A stretch of DNA of 64,000 nucleotides, from positions 79,581,614-79,645,613 of the forward strand of contig NC_079318.1 in NCBI RefSeq assembly GCF_029931775.1, in the 5' to 3' direction. Of this stretch, positions 13,701 through 22,063 are shown piece after piece. Each line of letters begins with the position of its first letter. Position 1 is the stretch's first letter. The notes beneath the pieces were generated by a model. It saw only the letters and a program-made list of their open reading frames with translations. It had not been told where the DNA came from and did not search any database. The position numbers and the translations under genes were made by a program. This DNA comes from Euleptes europaea. Lineage: Eukaryota > Chordata > Lepidosauria > Squamata > Sphaerodactylidae.

Positions 13701-16700
13701 AAACATGGATAATGTTGGACAATCCCCCACATGCACTGAGCCCATTAGAGAATTGGGCAGGGGGGAGAAGACAAGTGAAACTAGAGTGGCCTTAGATAAG
13801 CCTTTGCCTCAGCCTCATCAGCAACACAGGGTTAATACTAGCCTACATTACAGGTAAGATCAACATCCACAAAGCAGTAGAAAAGAGTAGCACCTTAAAG
13901 ACTAACAAAATTTCTGGCAGGGTATGAGCTTTCGTGAGCCACAGCTCACTTCTTCAGATACCTGAAGGGAATTTTTGGTAGTCTTTTTGTTAGTCTTTAA
14001 GGTGTTAGTCTTTATTTTTGTAATTTTGTTAGCCTTTAAGGTGCTACTGGGCTCTTGCTCTTTTCTACTGCTAGTGACAGACTAACACAGCTACCCATCG
14101 TGACCTATCTCCATGGAAGGCACAAAATTTCTGGCAGGGTATGAGCTTTTGTGAGCCACAGCTCACTTCTTTAGTTTGTGTCATCCATAAAGCAGGTAGA
14201 AACAGCACAGCAAACATACCAGGGGCGGATTGACCATTACAGCCACTGGGGAAAGTCTCAGTGGGCCAGTGGCCTGGAGGGGGTTCCTGTCTCTCCTGTT
14301 CCCCCACCCCCAGACCAGTCCCAGCCAGCCAGGGGAGAGAAGAGGCCAGCTATGGGGAGCATGAGCTGCCACTGGATGGAGGGAAGCTATCAGGCTATCA
14401 TGGCCCAAGCAAGTCCTGCAACTACCTGGTCAAGGGGCACAGCCGTCACCCAGCCCAGTCTTGCTCACCCACCAAGTCAGCCCAGCAGCGGTGCCACAGC
14501 AAAGTAGGGCATGACACCTGACTTGCCCAGGCTGAGCCTCACTCCATCACAGGGGCATGGCGGCCAAGAGGGTAGAAAGCATTTGTCCTCTCGCTCCAAC
14601 CCTGATAAATACACATCTGTTTAACAATGTCTTGATCCCATCCTTCTTTCAGAGTCCTGGACAGTGTGCATTGTGTGTACTCCCCCAAATGTGTTGATCA
14701 TAACAACTCTGTGATGCAGGATAGGGCTGATTCTTTTGTCCAAAGAAAAATCTCAGAACTCCGCATACTTACTTTTGATGGTGTTGCATAGGCATCAAGA
14801 AGATTCTCTTCCTCCTCCTCGACATCAAGACTGAAAAGGGTTAAGGCTCAAAACACATATAGAGCTACCATGATTAGAGAGTCTAGACTCATCTCACAGA
14901 CGAGTTCAAGTCTCAGCTCCATCATTCACCTGAATATTCATTCCTTGGAAAATCATCCACATGCAGCAAAAGGGAAAAGGGGTTGCCTCATTAAGCAGCA
15001 GGATGGCAGTCTCATAAGCAACTGCAGTAGGCAGGTAAAATTTATTGAGTTAGGCCAAAGGCCATAACAATATAACAAAAACAACTGCCCAGGCAAGTAA
15101 TAAATATAACAATGAAAGAAAACACAGAAAGGTTAAAAACAGAAACCAAGCGCAGGTCCTAGACATGAATCAAAAGGCAGGCAGACCCTGTCATCAGATC
15201 TCTTTGGCATGAAGTTTAAGCAGACGCCATGTACTGGAGTTACTTGGGAGAAAGGTGGATTTTATTTTTTAAAAATTAGCAGCATACAGGAAACTGGACC
15301 GGCACTGATAACTTACCTGTTGTTTGCAGGTTCCAAGTTCTGCTCTGTTTAAGGGATCTCACGAAGCAGTGCTGAGTAAGATTTCTCTCTGCCTGAAACA
15401 CTGACAAGCACTGCAAGTCATAGTGCACTGGTTGGACCATTGATCTGAACTGGCAGGAGGCCGCTTCATAACCAGAAACATTTTAGCAGGGCTGCGTGCA
15501 AAAGTTCCAGGTTCAGCTTCCATTCAAAGGATTTTGGGAAGCAGGGCTGGGAAATTCTCAGCCTGTCCTTGAAATGATGCTGCCATTCAATGCCAACAGT
15601 TCTGGACTAGTTGGATCAATGATCTGAACTCAAAAGCAGTTCATATGGTCAATGTCTTTAGTTGCTAGGGCTCAAACCAGCCTGGAAATCCAGCCTGGAA
15701 ATCCTTCTGACCCAGAATCACATTATGTAATCTGATACGAAATGTACTCTGCCCATGTTTAGAGACCTTTTCTTCAGCACTCCTGCACATATTCCGAACC
15801 ATTGTTCAAAACTTGCGGATATTGTTTGCAATCACCACAAACTGACCTCCCCTATTTCACCTCCCTTTTATTACCTAAGCCTAGACACACTGTTTGAAAA
15901 ACAGTGCATTTATTTGTACAACTTATTCCCAAAAAAGTTTTACCAGTGGTCAGTTCTGCTGCAACAGCTTAACGGAATCTGCAGTGTACCACGTGCGACT
16001 TTATGAAGGATACAGTTCCTGAATTGTGTTAATGTCTTTGATCCCAGAATAGCGATTCTCCTTCCTCTTGTGAGATTTTGCAGGTCTCTTATTAAGTGCC
16101 TGAAAAAAAGATAGCAAACCATCAAAACCCAAGGACATTAGTGGCCCAAAAACCAAGCTCTGAATTAAATAAATTTTAAACGTTGGTTCTGTAGGCCAAA
16201 AGGGCACACGCACCCCCATATTTTTTCTAGTCGAACTCAAGCTGCTACAGCTGTGTTCTCTGGCTCCGTAAAGGCATATGCCCACAAAAAGCTTATGCCA
16301 CAATAAATGTGGTCGACTTTAAGGCGCTTACAGGACTTGTATTTTTAATGCAACTGACTAACACTGTTACCGCACTAGAATGTATTTAAGTAATTAGTCA
16401 TTTCTCTTCCTTAGGTGGCGCCAGCATGGTGCAGCGATAGGTGTCAGACTACGGCCGCATCTATGCATCATGGGAAAGTGCCCTATAACAATAATCTGCA
16501 ACTGTACTGTTCGGTCTACCCAGGGAAATCCAGTTATGAATGAATGCTATAGCCCAAAGACAGCAATGACAGCACAGTATATTTGCAGATGCAGCTTGAA
16601 GTCATTGAAGGGTGGTGGGCAAACAACCCACTCAGCAGCTGTTTACAAAGCTATGCCACAGCCTCAGGCTGGTCTGGATTTTCTGGGCATGGTATGGTTT

Positions 16701-19700
16701 GCTCTGCCCTTACCTGGATGGTCCAGACAAGTCCAATCTCATCAGATCTAGGAAGCTAAGCAGGGTCAGCTCTGGTTAGTATTTGGATGGGAGACCACCA
16801 AGGAGCCCCAGAATTGCAACGCAGAGGCTGGCAACAGCAAACCACCTCTGAACATCTCTTGCCTTGAAACCCACATGGGGTCGCCATAGGTCAGCTGTGA
16901 CTTGATGGCAAAAAAAATTGTTTGCGTCAAAAATTGTTTATACATAGCAAGGCCTCCATGCCACAGCTAGAAATACCAAGTAGCAGCCATGGGGACTGGA
17001 TTACACAGCTCTGTCACTTTTCCTGGCCTTAGTACTGTTATCCCCTTGACAATATGCAACGCTGGCCTAAAACTGGATTTAGTCCATTTTTAAACCTGGC
17101 CTAAAATAGCAAACCCTTTTTTAAACTTGACTTGCTGCTTGTTCGATAATAACGAATTGCCGAGCCCAAGGCCTCGTAGCCATCAGCCCTTCCCAGAGCC
17201 TCCTTACTTCATGCTCAAAGGTGTTCAGGAAGTCCACTGTCAGGAGGAAAACTTGCTTCCCAGCTGCATAGGCAACCAGTTCATCAGCCAGTTCATTCTC
17301 TTTCAGCCCATGCAACACGCAGAGTTCCACCACTACCAAGAAGACAGAGCATGAATTCATTAACCAGAAACTGAAAGCAGAGCCTGCCGGTACTCCCGCC
17401 AGTGCAAATGCTTTTTTTATTTGTTTATTTTGGCAGCTTCACCCCCTCCCCAATGCCTTAGAAAAGAGCAAGAGTCCAGTAGCACCTGAAAGACTAACAA
17501 AATTTCTGGCAGGGTATGAGCTTTTGTGAGCCACAGCTCTCTTCTTCAGATACATTCTAGCTATATCTGAAGAAGAGAGCTGTGGCCCACAAAAGCTCAT
17601 ACCCTGCCAGAAATTTTGTTAAGTCTTTCAGGTGCTACTGGACTCTAGCTGTTTTCTACTGCTAGTGACAGACTAACACGGCTACCCATCATGATCTATC
17701 CCCAATGCCTTATCCAAGTGGTATTTATTACCTATACTCACAGCCACCACTATCCTGCACACCTCCCCCAAAACTTAGTGGCACCAGCTATTTTGTTTTT
17801 GGCCTCCAGAAGCCATATTATGATGTAACTTCAAAGAATAAAATGAAGCGGCCTGAAAACCAGACCTCCTGACAAGGAAGCCCTAATCCAAATGTATGCG
17901 GAGAAGGCTATGGTCACATAAAGGTTGAGAGAGAGAAAAAGATGTTCTGTATACGTTCACAGACTTCTTAATGACACCCTCAAATAAGAGAAGAGGAACC
18001 GTGGCCTCCAAAACAATAATTATCCCAACCAACACACATGAAGCCAGCTCGGTGACCTTGGGCTAGTCAGTTCTCTTAGAGCTCTCTCAGCCCCACCTAC
18101 CTCACAGGGTGTCTGTTGTGGGAAGCGGAATGTGATTGTAAGCTGGTTTGAGTCTCCCTTAAGCGGTAGAGAAAGTCAGCATATAAAAGCCAACTCTTCT
18201 TCTACTTGGTGTCACTGACTTCTGGAACCACTGTGTTTCACAGTAATCAAGACATACAGTGGAGGGAAGGATATGTTAAGTGCCTCCCCATCATCCCTGA
18301 ATCCTCAGATGCAACCCTTTTATATTTGGGATTGCTGAGAGGGTTGGGATTTCATTCAGCCCCATTCTTATACCACTGAGCACTCCTTAGATGTCCCCAA
18401 ATTGCTGCTGTTCCTCAAATAATTAACACTTTATCTTCAGAATTCCCTAGCCACACTTACTTATCTGCATCCTAACTGCCTTCCTCTCTACAGCCTTCCA
18501 ATTGCTTCATAATCTAGACTGCATTTTTTAAAAACCAGCATAGCATATGACAGAGCAGGAAAGCCTCCAAGACAAGCCTCACCGCTATTATGAATTCTTG
18601 ACCAGGTGGTGTTGATTGGGACACTTATTCAGAACTTGTCTCTCTTTCCCATGAGTAGTATGGGGATAACACAGGCTTACCTTGCAGGATTGCAGTAAGG
18701 ATGATTGCAATAACATTATGCAAACTATTCTGAACTTTCCAAAATACAACCACACAATTAGTGTGGAATCATAAAGGCAAACTATAAGCCTAAGGCCATC
18801 GTACCTGCACGACCGCCTCTCCCAATACACTCCCCAAAGAGCACTACACTCAGCTGATAACAACTTACTGGTAGTTCCTGGCCCAAGAAGCATCTGGCTG
18901 TCCTCAACCAGAGACAGAGCCTTCTCAGCTCTGGCCCCAGCCTGGTGGAACTGTCTTTCAACTGAGTTCTGGGACCTGGCTCAATTCCATAGGGCCTGGA
19001 AGACTGAGATGCTCTGCTAGGGCTATGGTCGAGGACACCGATGGTTCCATTCTAGCTAGCCTTCCTACCCCTATCCTCACCCCCTCAGGTTTTTCTTGGC
19101 ACCTTCCCTTTATTTCTTTTCCTTTCCTCCTCCCTGCATGATTGTTTACCCCAGTCACTGTTATTAATGTTTAAGGGCACCATCTGGAATTTTAACACTA
19201 ATAAGGATTTTAAGCATAATTTATATGTTATTGTATATTATTTTAACCTGTTTTATTTTTGGCTGTGAGCCACCCTGAGCCTGACTTTGGTCAAGAAAGT
19301 GCAGGATATAAATAAAATTAAACAAATAATTGAAAAGGAGAGGTCAACCAAAGGGTCACCAATGATTAAAAAAAATAGAACCCCCGCATTTAGAGACAAT
19401 CTACCTTTAAATACTAAATGGTGGGAATAAATAGAGGACGGATATCATTTTTGTGCCCTACCTGTGCGCTTCCTGAAGGCACCTGTCTGGCCAAAGTGAT
19501 AAAAAAAAGATACAGATGAGCACTTGATCAGATCTAACCCAGTAAGGCAATTCCTACACTTACAACTTCATCCTGTACATTATTGTGTGTGTTAAGTGCC
19601 GTCAAGTCGCTTCCGACTCATGGCGACCCTATGAATGAAAGTTCTCCAAAATGTCCTAACTTTGACAGCCTTGCTCAGATCTTGCAAATTGAAGGCTGTG

Positions 19701-20632
19701 GCTTCCTTTATTGAGTCAATCCATCTCTTGTTGGGTCTTCCTCTTTTCCTGCTGCCCTCAACTTTTCCTAGCATGACTGTCTTTTCCAGTGACTCTTGTC
19801 GTCTCATGACGTGACCAAAATACAATAGCCTCAGTTTAGTCATTTTAGCTTCTAGGGTCAGTTCAGGCTTGATTTGATCTATTACCCACTGATTTGTTTT
19901 TTTGGCAGTCCACGGTATCCGTAACCCTTTCCTCCAACACCACATTTCAAAGGATCTATTTTCTTCCTATCAGCTTTCTTCACTGTCCAGCTTTCACACC
20001 CATACATAGTAATAGGGAATACGATGGCATGAATTAATCTAGTCTCGGTGGCCAGTGACACATCCTTACGCTTCAAAATCTTTCTTAGCTCCTTCATGGC
20101 TGCCCTTCCCGGTCTCAATCGCCTTCTGATTTCTTGGCTGCAGTCTCCCTTTCGGTTGATGGCGGAGCCAAGGAATGGAAAGCCCTGAACAATTTCAATT
20201 TCCTCATGGTCAACCTTAAAGCTGTGCAATTCTCCTGTAGTCATCACTTTTGTTTTCATTATTAGTGCATTATTACTCAGAAGGAAATCTGACCAAGTCA
20301 AGGGATGCATACTCTCAAAGAAGATGTAGGACTGTAGCATTAAAGATTCATCTCCCTATTTGTAAAACGAAACAGGTATGTAGAACACCCACGTGCAGGG
20401 GCAGTCTATCTGTGGACGGACGATGCTGTGAGCTGGAAGCAAACATGCGGGGGGGGGAGAGGTCTACCTTGAAAGGACCCTAGTGGCCGTAATATGGTCT
20501 ACTCCCCTCCCCCGCATTCTCCGCCCCCCCTCTCTTTTGCAGCTCACCTTTCTCGGCCACAGCTGCCGCCTCGTCTTCTTGCGGCGCCAACCCGAAGACC
20601 TTCACCTCCTCCAACACCGCTTCGTCCGCCAT
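1055..20632 (-). CDS. POLA2: DNA polymerase alpha subunit B (partial, exons 1-14)
   Basis: Non-catalytic B subunit of the DNA polymerase alpha-primase complex, which makes RNA-DNA primers at origins and on the lagging strand. Exons, in transcript order: 20548-20632, 17208-17332, 16014-16099, 14773-14830, 13507-13613, 11365-11558, 10454-10542, 9491-9646, 6920-6982, 6411-6453, 5655-5779, 5164-5202, 4299-4372, 1055-1163. All use GT-AG sites and join into 451 codons with no stop. The protein starts [10 protein letters not shown], has an acidic EEEEE stretch, then a Ser/Thr-Pro-rich basic linker (TTPEN, STRSPH) that looks like CDK sites beside a nuclear signal, then the conserved core ([41 protein letters not shown]). 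That core is the OB fold plus inactive phosphoesterase domain of the family. The human protein is about 598 residues, so roughly the last 150 lie left of base 1. Confidence 0.97.
1500..1640 (+). repeat. tRNA-derived SINE family B
   Basis: GGCTCAGTGGTAGAGCAC (box A) and GTTCAATCC (box B) followed by a non-tRNA body. Further members: 39541-39618 (-), 54105-54178 (-), 55040-55152 (+). Confidence 0.75.
1685..1870 (+). mobile_element. CR1 3' end
   Basis: GTGGAATCAGCTTCCTAGGG ... GGGGGTTGGACTAGATGG ... AACTCTATGATTCTAAG, the canonical CR1 terminus, plus orientation, in POLA2 intron 13. Confidence 0.8.
2650..3205 (+). mobile_element. CR1-type LINE 3' UTR
   Basis: GAGGAGCGGTTGAAATGC ... GAACTCCCTGCCCCAAGATG ... 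GGACTTGATGGACCTTGG ... CTTATGTTCTTATG. This is a long CR1-like 3' region in POLA2 intron 13 with only shadow ORFs. A short related tail lies at 4030-4112. Confidence 0.75.
3588..3726 (+). repeat. tRNA-derived SINE family A, 5' half
   Basis: CCAGCATGGTGTAGCGGTTA to TTCCCACTCCTC, in POLA2 intron 13. Confidence 0.75.
4695..4796. repeat. TA/CA microsatellite
   Basis: Alternating (TA)n and (CA)n tracts. A CA/GT palindromic tract follows at 5003-5032 after the 5S SINE. Confidence 0.95.
4795..5012 (+). repeat. 5S-rRNA-derived SINE
   Basis: GCCTGATCTCGTCAGACC, AGAAGCTAAGCAGGGTC and TTGGATGGGAGACC reproduce the internal promoter of 5S rRNA. The body and 3' part (GGGGTCGCCATAAGTTGG) are unrelated to 5S and resemble the BovB 3' end. 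It lies between CA microsatellites. Confidence 0.85.
6044..6249. repeat. 76-bp-arm inverted repeat
   Basis: 6044-6119 and 6174-6249 are reverse complements with one mismatch seen (75/76), around a 54-bp centre. In POLA2 intron 10. No transposon ends recognised. Confidence 0.9.
7740..7945 (+). mobile_element. CR1 3' end
   Basis: Short CR1 terminus with GGGGGTTGGACTAGATGACC and AACTCTATGATTCTAAG. Confidence 0.75.
7990..8370 (+). mobile_element. L2-like LINE 3' fragment
   Basis: Diverged L2-like 3' region ending in an AT-rich TAAATTTGATTGTTAAG tail. No intact frame. Confidence 0.45.
8480..9470 (+). mobile_element. L2-like LINE 3' part, interrupted by CR1 and SINE
   Basis: 8495-8761 encodes the C-terminal end typical of L2-type LINE ORF2 ([47 protein letters not shown]). 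The element resumes near 9100 and ends with TATGTAAGCCGCCTCATG about 9415. CR1 sequence (8762 to about 9060) is inserted between, and a SINE-A fragment (about 8862-8955) sits within that CR1. In POLA2 intron 8. Confidence 0.75.
8762..9060 (-). mobile_element. CR1 3' fragment nested in L2-like LINE
   Basis: Begins with the CR1 terminus ATAGAATCATAGAGTTGG. It resumes after a SINE fragment with AACTGCACACAATACTCC and GGTGTGGCCTGACC, typical of the CR1 3' UTR in reverse. Confidence 0.7.
9816..10260 (+). mobile_element. hAT MITE with perfect 8-bp TSD
   Basis: Imperfect inverted ends (AAGGGGTTCCCAAAC / TTTGGGAAGCACTG) bounded by ATCTAGAG at 9808-9815 and 10261-10268. The interior is AT-rich and non-coding. 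In POLA2 intron 7. Confidence 0.8.
13870..14100 (+). mobile_element. Fold-back retroposon, third copy
   Basis: Left arm 13876-13960 runs inverted to the 3' segment at about 13980-14095, which has an internally rearranged right arm and the CTACTGCTAGTGACAGACTAACAC tail region. A further arm fragment follows at 14120-14175. It lies in POLA2 intron 4. Confidence 0.7.
13921..13962 (-). ncRNA. Complete hammerhead ribozyme fold (type I-like)
   Basis: On the minus strand: GGTAT (stem I), CTGAAGA, A, GTGAGC-TGTG-GCTCAC (6-bp stem II with tetraloop), GAAA, G|C (minimal stem III), TC cleavage end, then ATACC pairing with GGTAT. All invariant core bases are present (C3 U4 G5 A6 G8 A9, G12 A13 A14, A15.1-U16.1, C17). 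Stem III has no loop, so activity would be expected mainly as a dimer. Confidence 0.7.
16262..16372 (+). repeat. Fold-back family 3' tail remnant
   Basis: Diverged CACAAAAAGCTTATGCC ... CTGACTAACACTGTTACC, matching the tail of the fold-back family. In POLA2 intron 2, close to exon 3. Confidence 0.5.
16703..16918 (+). repeat. 5S-rRNA-derived SINE
   Basis: Same structure: GGAAGCTAAGCAGGGTC, TTGGATGGGAGACC, then CATGGGGTCGCCATAGGTC, in POLA2 intron 2. Confidence 0.85.
17461..17698 (+). mobile_element. Fold-back retroposon (PLE-like 3' end, hammerhead family)
   Basis: Two long arms (about 17472-17552 and 17561-17645) are inverted copies of one sequence, followed by a unique 3' tail (CTACTGCTAGTGACAGACTA...). 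The element is flanked by a perfect 14-bp direct repeat TCCCCAATGCCTTA (17447-17460, 17699-17712), so it inserted as a hairpin-shaped cDNA. It carries a degraded hammerhead motif (GAAA changed to AAAA) in both arms. Confidence 0.75.
18028..18207 (+). repeat. tRNA-derived SINE family A, 3' half
   Basis: CATGAAGCCAGCTCGGTG to GCATATAAAAGCCAACTCTT. Confidence 0.75.
18785..19330 (+). mobile_element. L2-like LINE 3' end
   Basis: TTCCTGGCCCAAGAAGCA ... TGGAACTGTCTTTCAACTGA ... GGCTGTGAGCCACCCTGAGC ... ATATAAATAAAATTAAAC, the usual L2-type tail, in POLA2 intron 1. Confidence 0.7.
19586..20345 (-). mobile_element. BovB (RTE-clade) LINE 3' part
   Basis: Minus-strand frames encode the end of an RTE/BovB reverse-transcriptase [38 protein letters not shown], then after a frameshift [17 protein letters not shown] and [12 protein letters not shown]. 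The 3' end GTGCCGTCAAGTCGCTTCC is the sequence that local SINEs share. It lies in POLA2 intron 1, just downstream of the promoter. Confidence 0.85.
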
Positions 20633-21010
20633 CGCCGGCCTCGCTGCCCGCAACTAGCGCAAAATACAAAACGCGCGCGCAGCCGCCTTCCTCCTCCGCC
20701 CGCAGCGCAGTGAGGGCGGGCCTTACAGGGACCAATGAACGGTCGCCGAAGGACAGCCGCACCTCCGAGCGGGAAGACAGGGGAAGGCGTGGCGTGGCGC
20801 CGCGCTCTAGGTCCTAGGCCAATGGGTGAGGCGGGAAGTGGGAAGGGGCGTGGCCAGGAAGGCTGCCGGAGCGCCTCTCCCGCGCGTCCTCTGTCTCCGC
20901 CCACGGGAAGGGGCGGCCGGTTCGAATCCTGCTACGTGTCGTTTTGCTTTTGCGGAGGGTCCTCCGCATAACTTTGCCCTCGGCCTCCTGGCGTTAACAA
21001 TGGTTCGTCT
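20440..21010 (-). promoter_or_regulatory. POLA2: CpG-rich POLA2 promoter
   Basis: GC- and CpG-rich stretch around and upstream of the POLA2 start codon (20632), unlike the AT-richer surroundings. Visible elements are two CCAAT motifs (20732-20736 and 20819-20823, inverted relative to the gene), E2F-like GCGGGAAG (20769-20776 and 20831-20838) and GGGCGTGG/GGGGCG GC boxes. No TATA box is evident. CCAAT plus E2F sites fit a replication gene induced at G1/S. The transcription start is not determined. Confidence 0.75.
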
Positions 21011-21106
21011 CATTTCTGGGTAGAATTGCCAACCTTGACTTGGGGGAATGCCTGACGTTTGAAGCCGGTGCGCGGAGGGTGGTGTTTAGGTGGGAGCTCA
21101 GCTAGA

Positions 21107-21890
21107 ACGTCATGGGATCGCAGAGTTGGATGGGACCTCCAGGGTCATCTAGTCCAACCCCCTGCACAATGCAGGAAATTCACAACTACCCCCCCTCCAA
21201 AACCCCAGAGACTCCTACTCCATGCCCAGAGGATGGCAAAAATAAAAAAATAAATAAATAAAGCCCTCCACGATTCCTGACCAAAGTGGCAATCAGCATT
21301 TCTCTGGGCATGTAAGAGAGGGCCACAAGAGCCAAGCGCTGACGCAACCCTTCCTGCCCTCTCTCTCACCACCTGCCTAAATTCACAGAATCAGCATTGC
21401 TGTTAGGTGGCCCTCAAGCCTCTGCTTTAAAAGCTCCAAAGAAGGAGAGCCCACCACCTCCCAAGGAAAACTGTTCCACTGTCAGGAAGTTTTTCCTAAT
21501 GTTTAGCTGAAAACTCTTTTGATTTAATTTCAACCCATTGGTTCTAGTCCAATCTTCTGCGGCAACAAAACAACTCCACACCATCCTCTATTTGACGGTC
21601 CTCCAAGTACTTGGTTATCATATCACCTCTCAGTCATCTCTCCAGGGTAAACATACCGAGCTCCTTCAACCTTTCCTCATAGGACTTGGTCTCCAGACCA
21701 TCTTTGTTGCCCTCCTCTGGACATGTTCCAGCTTGTCTACATCCTTAAATTGCGGTGCCCATAACTGAACACAGTACTCAGGTGAGATCTCACCAGAGCG
21801 GAGTAAAGCGATACCATCACTTCGCGTGATCTGGACACTATGCTTCTGTTGATACAGCCCAAAATCACAATTCCAAGCACGAAAACCCAA
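21107..21890 (-). mobile_element. CR1 LINE 3' part
   Basis: Minus-orientation CR1: the 3' terminus (AGAGTTGGATGGGACC, GGGGGTTGGACTAGATGA in complement) is at 21107-21180. It continues through the conserved CR1 3' region to about 21890. It fills most of the gap between the SLC22A20-like poly(A) site and the POLA2 promoter. Confidence 0.85.
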
Positions 21891-21906
21891 AAAAGCAGCA
21901 GCAAAT

Positions 21907-21912
21907 TTTATT
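21907..21912 (-). terminator. SLC22A20: Poly(A) signal of SLC22A20-like gene
   Basis: AATAAA on the minus strand about 150 bases after the TAA stop. The recognisable CR1 copy begins about 20 bases further on, so the transcript probably ends close to the CR1 boundary. Confidence 0.65.
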
Positions 21913-22063
21913 GGAGGAAATTAAAATGTAGGGAAGGGCTATAAGGTGCCTGTTCTCCAGCACATTTCCTTCACTGTGAAAGCAGTAAGCAAAACAAAGC
22001 AATAATTAAAATAGATGAGAGGCAGTATAAAGATACAATTCTGAGCTTTTTAGGTCTTGCTTC

